Source: an uncultured Schlesneria sp. (GTDB taxonomy: Bacteria; Planctomycetota; Planctomycetia; Planctomycetales; Planctomycetaceae). Taken from it: a stretch of 34,134 nt of DNA. The position numbers were made by a program, and so were the translations under genes. Positions 1 to 8,269 of the stretch are shown here, piece by piece. The stretch's first letter is position 1. Each line of letters begins with the position of its first letter. The notes beneath the pieces were generated by a model. That model had not been told where the DNA came from. It ran no database searches and was given only the letters and a program-made list of their open reading frames with translations. Location: the NCBI GenBank assembly GCA_903858935.1, contig CAIOKO010000262.1, positions 1 through 34,134 of the forward strand. The letters run 5' to 3'.

Positions 1-46
1 ATTCATTCCGTGAAATTCGTCGGTAAAATGCAAAAAATGACAGCCT

Positions 47-183
47 CTCCGCGTGATGAGCATTGTTCGAGAACCTACCAATTTCCAATTCGCATGTTCT
101 CAAAAAAGGAATTTAATCCAAGTATTTGTCCCGATGCTGAGGCCACGCTTGAATCGTTTTCGACGCATGCTCATCACGCGGAG
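47..183. repeat. Inverted repeat, 17-bp perfect arms
   Basis: CTCCGCGTGATGAGCAT at 47-63 is the exact reverse complement of 167-183. After a 3-nt mismatch the pairing resumes for about 8 nt (67-74 with 156-163, including one G:T pair). The arms enclose roughly 80 bp that contain a second, competing hairpin: GAGAAC at 69-74 with GTTCTC at 96-101, followed by a run of A. No gene is visible in 1-267. The structure could be a small non-autonomous element, a structured RNA or a bidirectional terminator for genes on either side. The perfect pairing is read directly; the function is unknown. Confidence 0.6.
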
Positions 184-232
184 CGATGATGGCTACTTTG
201 GAAGAAATCCTGAAACTTGACTCAAAACGTCA

Positions 233-252
233 ACTTCCTCACGCGAGGAAGT
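233..252 (-). terminator. Candidate terminator hairpin after the peroxiredoxin fusion gene
   Basis: ACTTCCTC (233-240) and GAGGAAGT (245-252) form a perfect 8-bp stem with an ACGC loop, 15 nt past the stop codon of the minus-strand gene ending at 268. On the minus strand the stem is followed by TGACGTTTT, which is only a weak T-tract, so rho-independent function is uncertain. Confidence 0.45.
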
Positions 253-267
253 CCACTTAAAGAACCA

Positions 268-1209
268 TTAATCAGATTTTTTCTTGAAGTTATTCACCGC
301 GTCGAGTGCTCGCTGAACGTGTTCGTTGGAAACGAATTGTGCCGAGAATATTTGTCGGATAATTCCTTCCTGATCGATGACATACGTGACTCGTCCTGGA
401 ATCAGTCCCATCGTCAGCGGAACCGCAAATGCCTTGCGCAGCGAACCATCCTTGTCGCTGATCAGCGGAAACGACAGTTTGTGCTGACCAATGAAATCGC
501 GATGACTTTCTTCGGAATCGCCACTCACGCCGATCACAGCAACACCCGCGTCGGTGAATTTCTCGTAAGAGTCACGAAACGCACAGACTTCCTTCGTGCA
601 AATCGCTGTTCCATCTTTCGGATAGAAGAAGAGGACCAGGCCCTGCTTCCCGACGAAATCCGAAAGCTGGACACGCTCACCATCCTGAGTCGTGGCAGTG
701 AAGTCTGGCGCATGATCGCCAATTTTTAAGCTTGACGGTCTTTGTTTCATGGACGAATCCACACTGAGTGCCGACCATAACATCGCTAGGACTAATCCCC
801 CGCGTAAACTCCAGGCGATTGTCCGCCACCAATTGGTCCTTACCAGTCGCATTTGAGCTGCGGGATCGAATCCCCTGGACAGCACGTTATGGAGCGGAAC
901 CTGGACAAACGCCGTCGAAAACCAGATGACTAACAGTAACCCAGTTCCGATCCACAGTTGCCAGTCGGAAGCGGCCGCTGGCGGGAATAAAATCAGGAGC
1001 GCAGCGGTCAACCCTTCCAGCAGCATCAAAGGTGCGACCAGCCACTTGATAAATCTTCGATGGTGTTGCTCATAAGCAGGAAATTCCGAGTGTCCGACGT
1101 TTGAAAGCAGCGGGTAATGGACAAGCTGCACGAACCAGATCAATCCGACCAGCACCAAAGTCACCGCCGCATGGGTCAGAAAAAACAGTTTGATGTATGA
1201 ATCGTTCAT
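268..1209 (-). CDS. Membrane module fused to a PrxQ/Bcp-type peroxiredoxin
   Basis: This is a 313-residue protein. Residues 1-150 hold four hydrophobic segments (about 7-28, 55-76, 84-105, 129-149) rich in Trp and His, of unknown role. Residues 160-310 are an AhpC/TSA peroxiredoxin. The family motif PxxxTxxC is intact (P197, T201, peroxidatic C204), and C209 gives the C-x4-C pair expected of atypical 2-Cys PrxQ/Bcp enzymes, which reduce hydroperoxides with thioredoxin as donor. The usual T-P-G-C sequence reads T-A-I-C here. Met154 could start a separate peroxiredoxin, but no Shine-Dalgarno site precedes it and the frame is uninterrupted, so I read a fusion. It lies 52 bp downstream of the SRPBCC membrane gene and is probably cotranscribed with it. 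The peroxiredoxin fold is certain; the membrane partner's function is unknown. Confidence 0.85.
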   Translation of the reverse strand: MNDSYIKLFFLTHAAVTLVLVGLIWFVQLVHYPLLSNVGHSEFPAYEQHHRRFIKWLVAPLMLLEGLTAALLILFPPAAASDWQLWIGTGLLLVIWFSTAFVQVPLHNVLSRGFDPAAQMRLVRTNWWRTIAWSLRGGLVLAMLWSALSVDSSMKQRPSSLKIGDHAPDFTATTQDGERVQLSDFVGKQGLVLFFYPKDGTAICTKEVCAFRDSYEKFTDAGVAVIGVSGDSEESHRDFIGQHKLSFPLISDKDGSLRKAFAVPLTMGLIPGRVTYVIDQEGIIRQIFSAQFVSNEHVQRALDAVNNFKKKSD

Positions 1210-1261
1210 GCAAGTTCTTTCAACGCGAGATTCTCTGTTTATCGAAAGGAAAAGTCGCGTT

Positions 1262-2209
1262 TCATACGTCTACTGGCTGCATCGAGGACTTCGGGTATGA
1301 TTCAGATTTCCATTTTCCCGATTCGATTAATTGACGCGTCGTCTGGTGACGGTAGGCAAACATGGCATCAAGTTTCCGACGAATAAACCAGCCACCTGCC
1401 CACAACCCAATCAGGCCCAACGGCAGAGCATACTCGACTTCGTCGCGCAAGACTGTTGCTCCCTGCCCGGCATCGAAAAATCGATGACGATGATACCAAT
1501 AAGCAAAAGGTCCTGATTCCTGACGATCTGCGAAAAGATGTGGACGGTCAAATTCTGTGTGAATCGCAATCCATTCTAAGGGTATAGGTCCCATACCGCC
1601 GCGGAGAACAACACGGCTTCCAGGCAGGAGAGAACCGGACGACTCGACAACTTTCATATTTTCCCATGGGGGGATTAAAAGGGTCAACGCATCGCGGCTG
1701 TTGTGAAATTCAAAGACAACGTCAGGCGGAGCGTCAATCGTTGATTCTTTCGCGAAGCGTTGACGCAGGGCCGTTCCAGTAAGCCCGCCGTATCGGTGAC
1801 GGACAGCATCAATCAAAATCATCGTAAACGGCACCCACCAGATCAGATCATTCGTCAAAATCGTTAGGCCGAAAAGAGGTGGAAAGGTGCCGCGCATCAG
1901 AGTGGAAGCAAAGCCGATCGGACCAAAAATCTTACCAAGTAGCCCGACGAGGACGATCGGCCAATGCGTCCGTGAATCAAATGCAGCGATCAGATAACCA
2001 ATCCCATAAACGCCAACAATCATACCGACGCACTGCCAGATTTCGGGATAGTTGATTCGTTCGGCGCCAGTCAGATCAAATAGAAGGTTCGGCCAAATTA
2101 TCGTCAATGTCCCCCAGACCAGGTTGTAAATTCCGGCAGCCAGCAGCCACCAACTCGCCCAGCGAGGTTGTTCGGTGAATCGAGTTGAGGAGCTCATCAG
2201 AATATCCAT
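1262..2209 (-). CDS. Four-helix membrane protein with C-terminal SRPBCC domain
   Basis: This is a 315-residue protein. Hydrophobic segments lie at about 18-40, 59-78, 84-105 and 116-135. The soluble part from about 150 starts with RFAKESTIDAPPDVVFEFHN, typical of the first strand and helix of SRPBCC (START/Bet v1-like) ligand-binding domains, and resembles the 'cell division inhibitor/cyclase' SRPBCC group. The tail is very basic around RRKLDAMFAYRH. Two starts are possible, Met1 and Met5, and neither has a convincing Shine-Dalgarno site. It is the upstream gene of a likely two-gene operon with the peroxiredoxin fusion; both proteins share the plan of four helices then a soluble domain. The ligand and role are unknown. 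Confidence 0.75.
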   Translation of the reverse strand: MDILMSSSTRFTEQPRWASWWLLAAGIYNLVWGTLTIIWPNLLFDLTGAERINYPEIWQCVGMIVGVYGIGYLIAAFDSRTHWPIVLVGLLGKIFGPIGFASTLMRGTFPPLFGLTILTNDLIWWVPFTMILIDAVRHRYGGLTGTALRQRFAKESTIDAPPDVVFEFHNSRDALTLLIPPWENMKVVESSGSLLPGSRVVLRGGMGPIPLEWIAIHTEFDRPHLFADRQESGPFAYWYHRHRFFDAGQGATVLRDEVEYALPLGLIGLWAGGWFIRRKLDAMFAYRHQTTRQLIESGKWKSESYPKSSMQPVDV

Positions 2210-2597
2210 TTATGTCAGAAACCGGAGAATTTAAACGTCGTGCCGCTTTCAACGAATCGTTGCTAAAGAGGTAACCGTTCTGACTTTCAGGAATTAACAC
2301 AGAATCCCTGATGCAATTTCGCTTCTCGAACGCCGCCGTAGCAGGCAAACCGATGAATCTCCCCCACCCTTTGAATTTGGCGCAAACGCCAGGGGTAGTG
2401 GCGCAGGTTTTTGACAAAAGATTTTGACCGTCTGGTCTCCCCTGCACTTTCAGTGCAACGCTTTAAAGAGTTTTGCGTCGGGAGTTGCGGTGAATCAGAC
2501 AATGCGACGAAACCGCACCGTCTCTGCGGCGGTACGGTGAAAATCACCGCGTTGCCCTTCAGGCTGAAAAACATAGGTCAAGACAAGGCCATACCAA
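2210..2597. other. Intergenic region, 388 bp, no gene seen
   Basis: No credible gene is visible. It contains a short hairpin, TGGCG-CAAA-CGCCA at 2378-2391, flanked by partly complementary ACCC and GGGT, and a second one, CACCGT (2516-2521) with ACGGTG (2534-2539), 60-80 bp past the stop of the FemAB-like gene. The second may help end its transcript. The promoter of the SRPBCC operon should lie in the left part, but I cannot point to convincing boxes. Confidence 0.4.
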
Positions 2598-3686
2598 TCA
2601 GGACGATGGAGCCCGGTACGCCGGGAAGAAACCATCCGGACTGCTGGCGGTTTTGCCCGTGCGAGCTTCCCATTGCTGACAGAGACGTTGATACGATTCC
2701 GGGTCGGAAATCAGGCGCCATGTGTAAAACGGTGCCCGAAGGTGTGAGAAGCCGGCCTTAAACTGAAACAACGAATCTTCGGAGCCGCCGTAGCCGCCGC
2801 CGAGATGCATCGTGTGATTGCCCCGTTCCTTGGCCCAGGTGCGGACGGAATCGAGCATCACTTTTGTCGGGTATTGGCTGTGAAATTCTTCGGTCGTGCC
2901 GCTGAGATGATACTGTACGATGCCGCACACTTCAGAAAAGATACCGCCGCAGGTGACGGCACCGTCTTTGTGGCAGATCGCCAGATGCAGTACGTCGCCG
3001 ATTGCTTCACGCAGTTCGGTGAAATATTCACGTGGAAAGAAATAGTGTTCGCTGGCACTGACTCGACGCATCGTCTCGGTATAGGCTCGAAGGAACTCGT
3101 CGAAGTCTTTCCAATCCGATTGGATTTCGACTGTGAATCCTTTCTTTCTGGCCCGGTTGATCTCACTGCGGTGGCCTGCTCGCGTCTGATGCCATAGTTC
3201 TTCCTGCGGCAAAGTCAGGTCGATATTAATTGTCTGACCATGCTGAACGAGACAGCCTGCGGTTCGAAGCGGTTCCAGCGGAAACGGAATCGTCGGGTGC
3301 GACCGTAAAAACGCTCCGACAACCCCACGTTCGCGCAGCCCTTCGCACAGCTTGGCAATTGCCTGATCGAGAAACGGTTCGATCGGGCCTTCGCCCTGAT
3401 TGATGACAAGGGGCGCGGCGTACCCGTACGGCGTAATTGCATCGAACAACGGAGTAGCAGATTCACAGGTTTTTGGTACCGGGCGACCGATTAACGTCGT
3501 TAAAAACCGATGACCGTGATCGTCTTCGGCATGAAAAGCGAGCGTAAAACCATCCGCTTCAGGAGCACATAGTCGGTCGCGGGTACTGAGTTCGACATAT
3601 TTGGGCAAGTGATAGAAGTCATGCGGAGAATCGGCAAGAAACCGCTTCCACAAGTCCGAATCAGGCCCAATAAACTCACAACGCAT
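2598..3686 (-). CDS. FemAB-like / GNAT-fold aminoacyltransferase family protein
   Basis: The protein has 362 residues from the start chosen here. The frame stays open to 3821, but Met at 3686 is preceded by GGGAGC with about 8 nt spacing, and the sequence before it looks non-conserved. Features typical of the FemAB/BioF2-like superfamily (two GNAT folds) are HRSEINRARKKGF in the middle, YHLSGTTEEF, and the C-terminal LHLGGGYGG..DSLFQFKAGFS block. Relatives either add amino acids to peptidoglycan precursors or act in exopolysaccharide and exosortase gene clusters. No such cluster is visible here, so substrate and pathway stay open. The family is fairly sure; the specific activity is not known. 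Confidence 0.75.
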   Translation of the reverse strand: MRCEFIGPDSDLWKRFLADSPHDFYHLPKYVELSTRDRLCAPEADGFTLAFHAEDDHGHRFLTTLIGRPVPKTCESATPLFDAITPYGYAAPLVINQGEGPIEPFLDQAIAKLCEGLRERGVVGAFLRSHPTIPFPLEPLRTAGCLVQHGQTINIDLTLPQEELWHQTRAGHRSEINRARKKGFTVEIQSDWKDFDEFLRAYTETMRRVSASEHYFFPREYFTELREAIGDVLHLAICHKDGAVTCGGIFSEVCGIVQYHLSGTTEEFHSQYPTKVMLDSVRTWAKERGNHTMHLGGGYGGSEDSLFQFKAGFSHLRAPFYTWRLISDPESYQRLCQQWEARTGKTASSPDGFFPAYRAPSS

Positions 3687-4030
3687 CCAGAAAAGCTCCC
3701 AGGTCAAAGCGCATCGATTCAGGAGAACACGTTGTGTAGTCGATGCCGTCCACTGCGCGAAGTCCGTTTCGCGCCTGAAGGTTACGCTACGAAGCTGGCC
3801 AAAACCATTGACGTTTGTCACGAAATGGAAAAAACAAACTTCACCCCCTTTACGGGGATGGTTAACGGGCCTTTGCCCTGGTACTCAATTCTGTTTATAA
3901 GCACCGAAAAATCTGGTGCACTGGCCCACTATCCACCCCCTTAGAGAGGGTGGGGGTTCGATCAGATTATGCACCTTTGGTTTATTCTCCCGCGTCGTTC
4001 GAATAATGCGGGATGTTTGGACCTCAAACT
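3687..4030. other. Intergenic region with G/C hairpins between gnd and the FemAB-like gene
   Basis: No gene is seen. Two hairpin-forming sites lie downstream of the gnd stop: CCACCC (3933-3938) with GGGTGG (3948-3953), or the alternative ACCCCC (3935-3940) with GGGGGT (3952-3957); and GCACC (3901-3905) with GGTGC (3915-3919). These could terminate gnd transcription on the minus strand. The FemAB-like gene's ribosome binding site lies near 3695-3700. Confidence 0.4.
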
Positions 4031-5503
4031 TCAGCTCAACTTGCGATCCTGAATCCATTCGGTGTGGAACATCTGACCGCGAGGCTTGTCGATCCGTTCG
4101 TACGTATGAGCTCCGAAGTAATCGCGTTGAGCCTGCAACAGATTGGCTGGAAGTCTGGCTGACCGATATCCGTCGAAGTAGTTGAGAGCCGCACTGAAGA
4201 CAGGCGTCGGCAGTCCGAGTTGGATTGCAGTGGAGAGGACTCGTCGCCAGCTTGGTTGAGCCTTCTGGACGGCGTTGCTGAAGAAGTCGTCCAGCAGCAG
4301 GTTTTCCAGTGTCTGATTCTTGTCAAACGCAGCTTTAATGTCGCCCAGGAATCGCGAACGGATGATGCAGCCACCGCGCCACAGCAGGGCGATGTTGCCG
4401 TTGTTCAGCTTCCAGCCGAATTCTTTCGCTGCAGCATCCAGCTGGACGTAACCTTGGGCGTAGCTACATAACTTCGAAGCATAGAGTGCCTGTCGGACGT
4501 CTTCGATGAACTGCTTCTTGTCACCAGTAAACTTCACGTCTGCAGGGCCGTGCAGAATTTTGCTCGCTCGGACTCGTGCATCCTTTTGAGCCGACAGACA
4601 ACGAGCGTAAACCGCTTCGGTAATCAGCGTGGTTGGAACGCCGAGATCGAGCGCGTGTTGGCTCATCCACTTCCCGGTTCCCTTTTGTTGAGCGGTATCG
4701 AGAATCTTATCAACGAGGTATTCACCCGTTTCTTTATCTTTCACGGTAAAGATGTCTCGGGTGATTTCGATCAGATAGCTTTCGAGTTCCCCTTCGTTCC
4801 ATGATTTGAAGACGTGGTAAAGCTCGTCATTCGTCAGTCCGAGGGCATTTTTCAAAATCAGGTAGGCTTCGCAGATCAACTGCATATCGCCGTATTCGAT
4901 CCCGTTGTGAACCATTTTCACATAGTGGCCAGCGCCCGCATCACCGACCCAGTCGCAGCAGGGAATATCGTTGTTTGGACCGACCTTGGCCGAGATTTTC
5001 TGGAAGATGTCTTTGACAAACGGCCAGGCATCATGATGACCTCCAGGCATAATACTAGGGCCTTTCAACGCCCCTTCTTCACCACCGGAAACCCCGGTTC
5101 CGATAAATCGCAGACCAGCGGCCCTGAGGTCTTTGTCACGGCGGTTGGTATCGACGAAGTCCGAGTTTCCACCGTCGATGATAATGTCACCAGGTGACAA
5201 CAGCGGCTTCAATTGTTCGATGACCGCGTCGACTGGTGCCCCCGCCTTGACCATAATCATCATTCGTCGCGGAGCTTTCAGGCTGGCAACGAACGACTCC
5301 AGTGTGTGATAGCCTTCGATTCGACTCGCGGTGCCGGCATGGACTTTGTCAGCCGGTTCGTTTTTCAGTCCGCCGACGAATTCATCGGTGGTCCCTGTCG
5401 TGCGGTTGTAGACCGCAACCGAAAATCCGTTATTGGCCATATTAAGAACGAGATTCTGACCCATCACGGCCAGGCCAATCAGACCGATATCGTGCTTTGA
5501 CAT
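4031..5503 (-). CDS. gnd: 6-phosphogluconate dehydrogenase, decarboxylating
   Basis: The enzyme oxidises and decarboxylates 6-phosphogluconate to ribulose 5-phosphate with NADP+, the last oxidative step of the pentose phosphate pathway, in the cytosol. The 490-residue length fits the long (homodimeric) form. Visible are the Rossmann start GLIGLAVMGQN at 7-17, IDGGNS at 109-114, the substrate-binding signature VSGGEEGA at 138-145, and the catalytic region HYVKMVHNGIEY with Lys196 and Glu203. The C-terminal domain has GNIALLWRGGCIIRSRF. The frame is open 17 codons further upstream, but the family starts at M-S-K-x-x-I-G, so I chose the Met at 5503, although its Shine-Dalgarno is weak. No zwf or pgl neighbour is visible. 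It is divergent from dctA. Confidence 0.96.
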   Translation of the reverse strand: MSKHDIGLIGLAVMGQNLVLNMANNGFSVAVYNRTTGTTDEFVGGLKNEPADKVHAGTASRIEGYHTLESFVASLKAPRRMMIMVKAGAPVDAVIEQLKPLLSPGDIIIDGGNSDFVDTNRRDKDLRAAGLRFIGTGVSGGEEGALKGPSIMPGGHHDAWPFVKDIFQKISAKVGPNNDIPCCDWVGDAGAGHYVKMVHNGIEYGDMQLICEAYLILKNALGLTNDELYHVFKSWNEGELESYLIEITRDIFTVKDKETGEYLVDKILDTAQQKGTGKWMSQHALDLGVPTTLITEAVYARCLSAQKDARVRASKILHGPADVKFTGDKKQFIEDVRQALYASKLCSYAQGYVQLDAAAKEFGWKLNNGNIALLWRGGCIIRSRFLGDIKAAFDKNQTLENLLLDDFFSNAVQKAQPSWRRVLSTAIQLGLPTPVFSAALNYFDGYRSARLPANLLQAQRDYFGAHTYERIDKPRGQMFHTEWIQDRKLS

Positions 5504-5814
5504 TCTGCTAAAATCCAAATCCGCGGGGTGAAACGAGTCAACCGATCCAGACAAACGGAACGGACGAATTTCCGTCTCATAGAGTTATGACGCGATTGTA
5601 CGCGGATCAGGGTGAACTGAGCAAATCAAAGGGGAACAGACGTTGCTCAAACTTATTGTGGATTTTTTGAAGCACCGTTTAGCAGAGGTTCAGGTGGTCT
5701 GGACAAGCCATGGTCTTCGTGGGAACGTAATCCCCTTTGTCGTGGAACGGAGATGGCCGAAGTCGCGACGTTTTTCAATGATCGAATCACCTTAAACGTC
5801 ATCTGGAGCGTTCG
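5504..5814. promoter_or_regulatory. Divergent promoter region between gnd and dctA
   Basis: These 311 bp separate two divergently transcribed genes and must carry both promoters; no clear -35/-10 pair stands out. The dctA ribosome binding site GGAG is at 5805-5808, six nt before its TTG start. A 50-codon frame beginning with TTG at 5643 is present but has no recognisable content. Confidence 0.45.
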
Positions 5815-7113
5815 TTGGCAAGTCATCATGATCGGAAACCCTGGTATCGGATTCTTTACCTTCAGGTGTTGCTCGCCGTCGTCGCCGGCATCGCGATTGG
5901 TTACTGCTTTCCTCAATTCGGTAAGTCACTGAAGCCACTCGGCGACGGTTTTGTGAAACTCGTCAAAATGATCATCGCTCCGATCATTTTCTGCACGGTG
6001 GTTCATGGGATCGCTTCGATGAGCGACGGCCGAAAACTGGGACGGCTGGGAATCAAGACGCTGATCTATTTTGAGATTGTATCGACGTTTGCGCTGATCA
6101 TCGGGCTGATCGTTGTCAATTTCTGGAAGCCAGGTGTCGGATTTCATATCGACCCGCAGTCACTCGACCCCTCGATTGGAAAAGGCTACGCCGCGTCCGG
6201 TCAGTCACATACATCGATCGATTTCTTTTTAAACATCATTCCCAAGTCGTACTTCGATGCCTTTGCGTCGGGGGACATTCTGCAGGTGTTGTTGATTTCC
6301 CTCCTGACCGGGTTTGCGCTTTCATTCATGGGTGATACAGGTAAGCCCGTTCTCGACGCTCTCGCGATTGGCGAAAAGGTTTTCTTCGGGATCATGCACA
6401 TGATCGTCAAAGTTGCGCCACTCGCGGCACTCGGTGCGATGGCATATACGGTCGGAAGTCATGGGATCAGTGCTCTAGGTCCGCTGGTTTCGCTCATGAT
6501 TGGCTTTTATGTGACGGCTGCGGTCTTTGTGATTGGCGTACTCGGCGCGATTTGCTGGGCGACGGGATTTTCGATCTTCCGTTTCATTGGGTATCTTAAG
6601 GAAGAAATTCTGCTGGTGCTGGGAACCAGCTCGTCCGAAACCGCTTTGCCGGGAATGCTGGAAAAACTGAAACGATTGGGGTGTGCGGAATCGACGGTCG
6701 GCTTTGTCGTTCCGACGGGATATAGCTTTAATCTCGACGGGACGAACATCTATATGACGATGGCCGCCGTGTTTCTGGCACAGGCGACGGATACTCCTTT
6801 GGACCTGGGTCAGCAGATCCGACTGCTGCTGGTCGCCATGGTTTCATCAAAGGGAGCGACAGGGGTGACGGGAGCCGGATTCATCACTCTGGCGGCCACG
6901 ATGGCCGCAGTCCCGTCGATTCCTATTCAGTCGGTCGCCATTCTGATTGGCATTGATCGATTCATGAGTGAATGTCGAGCGATCACGAACTTGATTGGAA
7001 ATGGCGTCGCAACGGTCGTGATCAGTCGGTCAGAGAACGAGATCTCTGCGGCGGAGTTGAATGAAGCGATGACGAGAACTCGATCGGGCAGTGCATTGAG
7101 AGTGAGTGAGTGA
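5815..7113 (+). CDS. dctA: C4-dicarboxylate/proton or sodium symporter (DAACS family)
   Basis: The 432-residue membrane protein belongs to the dicarboxylate/amino acid:cation symporter family, which imports succinate, fumarate and malate (DctA) or glutamate/aspartate (GltP/GltT). Diagnostic motifs are complete: the serine-rich hairpin SSSET at 272-276 followed by ALPG, GYSFNLDGT at 302-310 (NMDGT-type cation site), SSKGATGVTGAGF at 344-356, and DRFMSECRAITNLIGN at 381-396. The start is TTG at 5815, with GGAG six nt upstream; the nearest ATG (5828) is out of frame. The C-terminal tail matches DctA better than glutamate carriers, but substrate cannot be settled from sequence. The gene stands alone on plus, with no dctB/dctD pair nearby. 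A palindromic repeat cluster follows its stop. Confidence 0.93.
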   Translation: MASHHDRKPWYRILYLQVLLAVVAGIAIGYCFPQFGKSLKPLGDGFVKLVKMIIAPIIFCTVVHGIASMSDGRKLGRLGIKTLIYFEIVSTFALIIGLIVVNFWKPGVGFHIDPQSLDPSIGKGYAASGQSHTSIDFFLNIIPKSYFDAFASGDILQVLLISLLTGFALSFMGDTGKPVLDALAIGEKVFFGIMHMIVKVAPLAALGAMAYTVGSHGISALGPLVSLMIGFYVTAAVFVIGVLGAICWATGFSIFRFIGYLKEEILLVLGTSSSETALPGMLEKLKRLGCAESTVGFVVPTGYSFNLDGTNIYMTMAAVFLAQATDTPLDLGQQIRLLLVAMVSSKGATGVTGAGFITLAATMAAVPSIPIQSVAILIGIDRFMSECRAITNLIGNGVATVVISRSENEISAAELNEAMTRTRSGSALRVSE

Positions 7114-7147
7114 GGTGGATCATACAGTGTTGATGGCGTTACGAATT

Positions 7148-7178
7148 GGGGTCCGGCGTTCAAATTTCAAAATTGGCC
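7148..7178 (+). repeat. Solo arm of the palindromic repeat family
   Basis: These 31 bp match the left arm of the elements at 7256-7353 and 18312-18408: GGGGTC, then a short variable step, then GTTCAAATTTCAAAATTGGC. No matching right arm follows, so this is a half element. A GCACT...AGTGC hairpin lies next to it at 7181-7197. Confidence 0.75.
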
Positions 7179-7255
7179 CGGCACTGCCGGTTAGTGCGCG
7201 TCGGACGACGGGTTTAGAATAGGATTATGATTCACGCGTTGATCGGGAGCAAATA

Positions 7256-7353
7256 GGGGGTCGGGTGTTCAGATTTCAAAATTGGCCATGATGCGGCATT
7301 GAATTTGGCCGTCGATCTGGCGGCCATTTTTGAAATTTGAACGCCCGACCCCC
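7256..7353. repeat. Palindromic repeat element, copy 1
   Basis: This 98-bp element has complementary arms of about 31 bp: GGGGGTCGGGTGTTCAGATT and onward to 7287, and from GGCCATTTTTGAAATTTG to GACCCCC at 7353. The two arms differ at only a few positions. The 35-bp centre is unlike that of copy 2, so the arms are the conserved part. It sits between the convergent 3' ends of dctA and the membrane gene at 7370, where it could fold as a long hairpin in either transcript. There is no clear target-site duplication and no transposase beside it. Confidence 0.85.
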
Positions 7354-7369
7354 TCCTCTTACGACCCCT

Positions 7370-8266
7370 CTACTGAAACAGCTGCGTCGCTAAAAGGAGA
7401 TCACCAACAATCCACGCTGTGGCAGAACTCGCGGCGACTGCGGCGGCGTATGTTGTTCCGCGACTTTGCAAGCGTTTCAGTTTCACAAACAATGACGCGG
7501 CGTTTGCCATGAGAGTCATCATCGCAAGCAAAGTACCGATGATCACAACACGATTGCCGAGAACTGCCGACTTCCAGACAGGGTAAATTTCGGTGCGGAC
7601 TGCAGGTGACACTTCAATTTGTTGCCACAGACGGCACATTGGCAACTCCATCGAGCCAGTTTTTTTTGTGATTGGTTCCAGGTATTGACGTTTCACTGCG
7701 ATGCGGGCCAATCGTTCGTCACTCAACACCCGTTGGCCTGGACGGTCAAACTGGCTCTTATGCCGTTCGGCAAAGTCAGTACGGACGATCGATGCAGCAC
7801 GTGGTAGAAGCTCGCGAAGGGCTTCCGCTTCAGTTGACCAAAGACCACTCGACAACACGATTTTCTGGACGCCATCACCCTGGGACTCTCCATCGTCAAT
7901 CCACCTTGGTCGGCCGATCGTCGGATCGCTTTGAGATCGTTGGTACGGGTTCTCTGTTTGAGTCTGAGATTCGACGGCGGTGGGAATATTGACGATGGGA
8001 GTTAAGGAAAACCATCGTTCTAATTCGTGGTTGAATTCACCGCTCAGCGCGACAAAAACCGCCATAACGCTCGTTGGTGCAGCCCAACAGCGAACGATTT
8101 CGTGAAATGTTGACGCTCTTGCGACTGGGGATGTCAGAGGATTCGTTCGAACACGCCAGTGACGAACAACTCTTCGGCACACCATGATTCCAATGAAACC
8201 GAGTAAAGCCAGCAGGATCAGGGCAACGACGGCCCAACTAAGTTGATTCACAGTGATTCGGTTCAT
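7370..8266 (-). CDS. Membrane protein of unknown function, kinase operon
   Basis: I do not recognise a family for this 298-residue protein. It has an N-terminal hydrophobic segment (about 9-30) followed by an arginine-rich stretch, another short hydrophobic stretch near 61-76, a polar middle of about 140 residues rich in charged residues and proline, and two C-terminal segments (GNRVVIIGTLLAMMTLMANA and the final 25 residues). The layout suggests an integral membrane protein with one large soluble loop. Its start lies only 3 nt past the stop of the Ser/Thr kinase gene, so the two are almost certainly translated from one mRNA and may work together. Its stop abuts palindromic repeat copy 1. Confidence 0.7.
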   Translation of the reverse strand: MNRITVNQLSWAVVALILLALLGFIGIMVCRRVVRHWRVRTNPLTSPVARASTFHEIVRCWAAPTSVMAVFVALSGEFNHELERWFSLTPIVNIPTAVESQTQTENPYQRSQSDPTIGRPRWIDDGESQGDGVQKIVLSSGLWSTEAEALRELLPRAASIVRTDFAERHKSQFDRPGQRVLSDERLARIAVKRQYLEPITKKTGSMELPMCRLWQQIEVSPAVRTEIYPVWKSAVLGNRVVIIGTLLAMMTLMANAASLFVKLKRLQSRGTTYAAAVAASSATAWIVGDLLLATQLFQ

Positions 8267-8269
8267 TGT

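Noticed and set aside
217-729. A 170-codon plus-strand frame
   Set aside because: It is antisense to the peroxiredoxin domain, whose catalytic motif is intact on minus.
3687-3821. A 45-codon N-terminal extension of the FemAB-like protein
   Set aside because: The downstream ATG has a good Shine-Dalgarno site and the extension shows no family character.
5643-5795. A 50-codon TTG-start frame upstream of dctA, with GGGG eight nt before it
   Set aside because: Too short and without recognisable content; could be a leader peptide but nothing supports it beyond the weak ribosome binding site.
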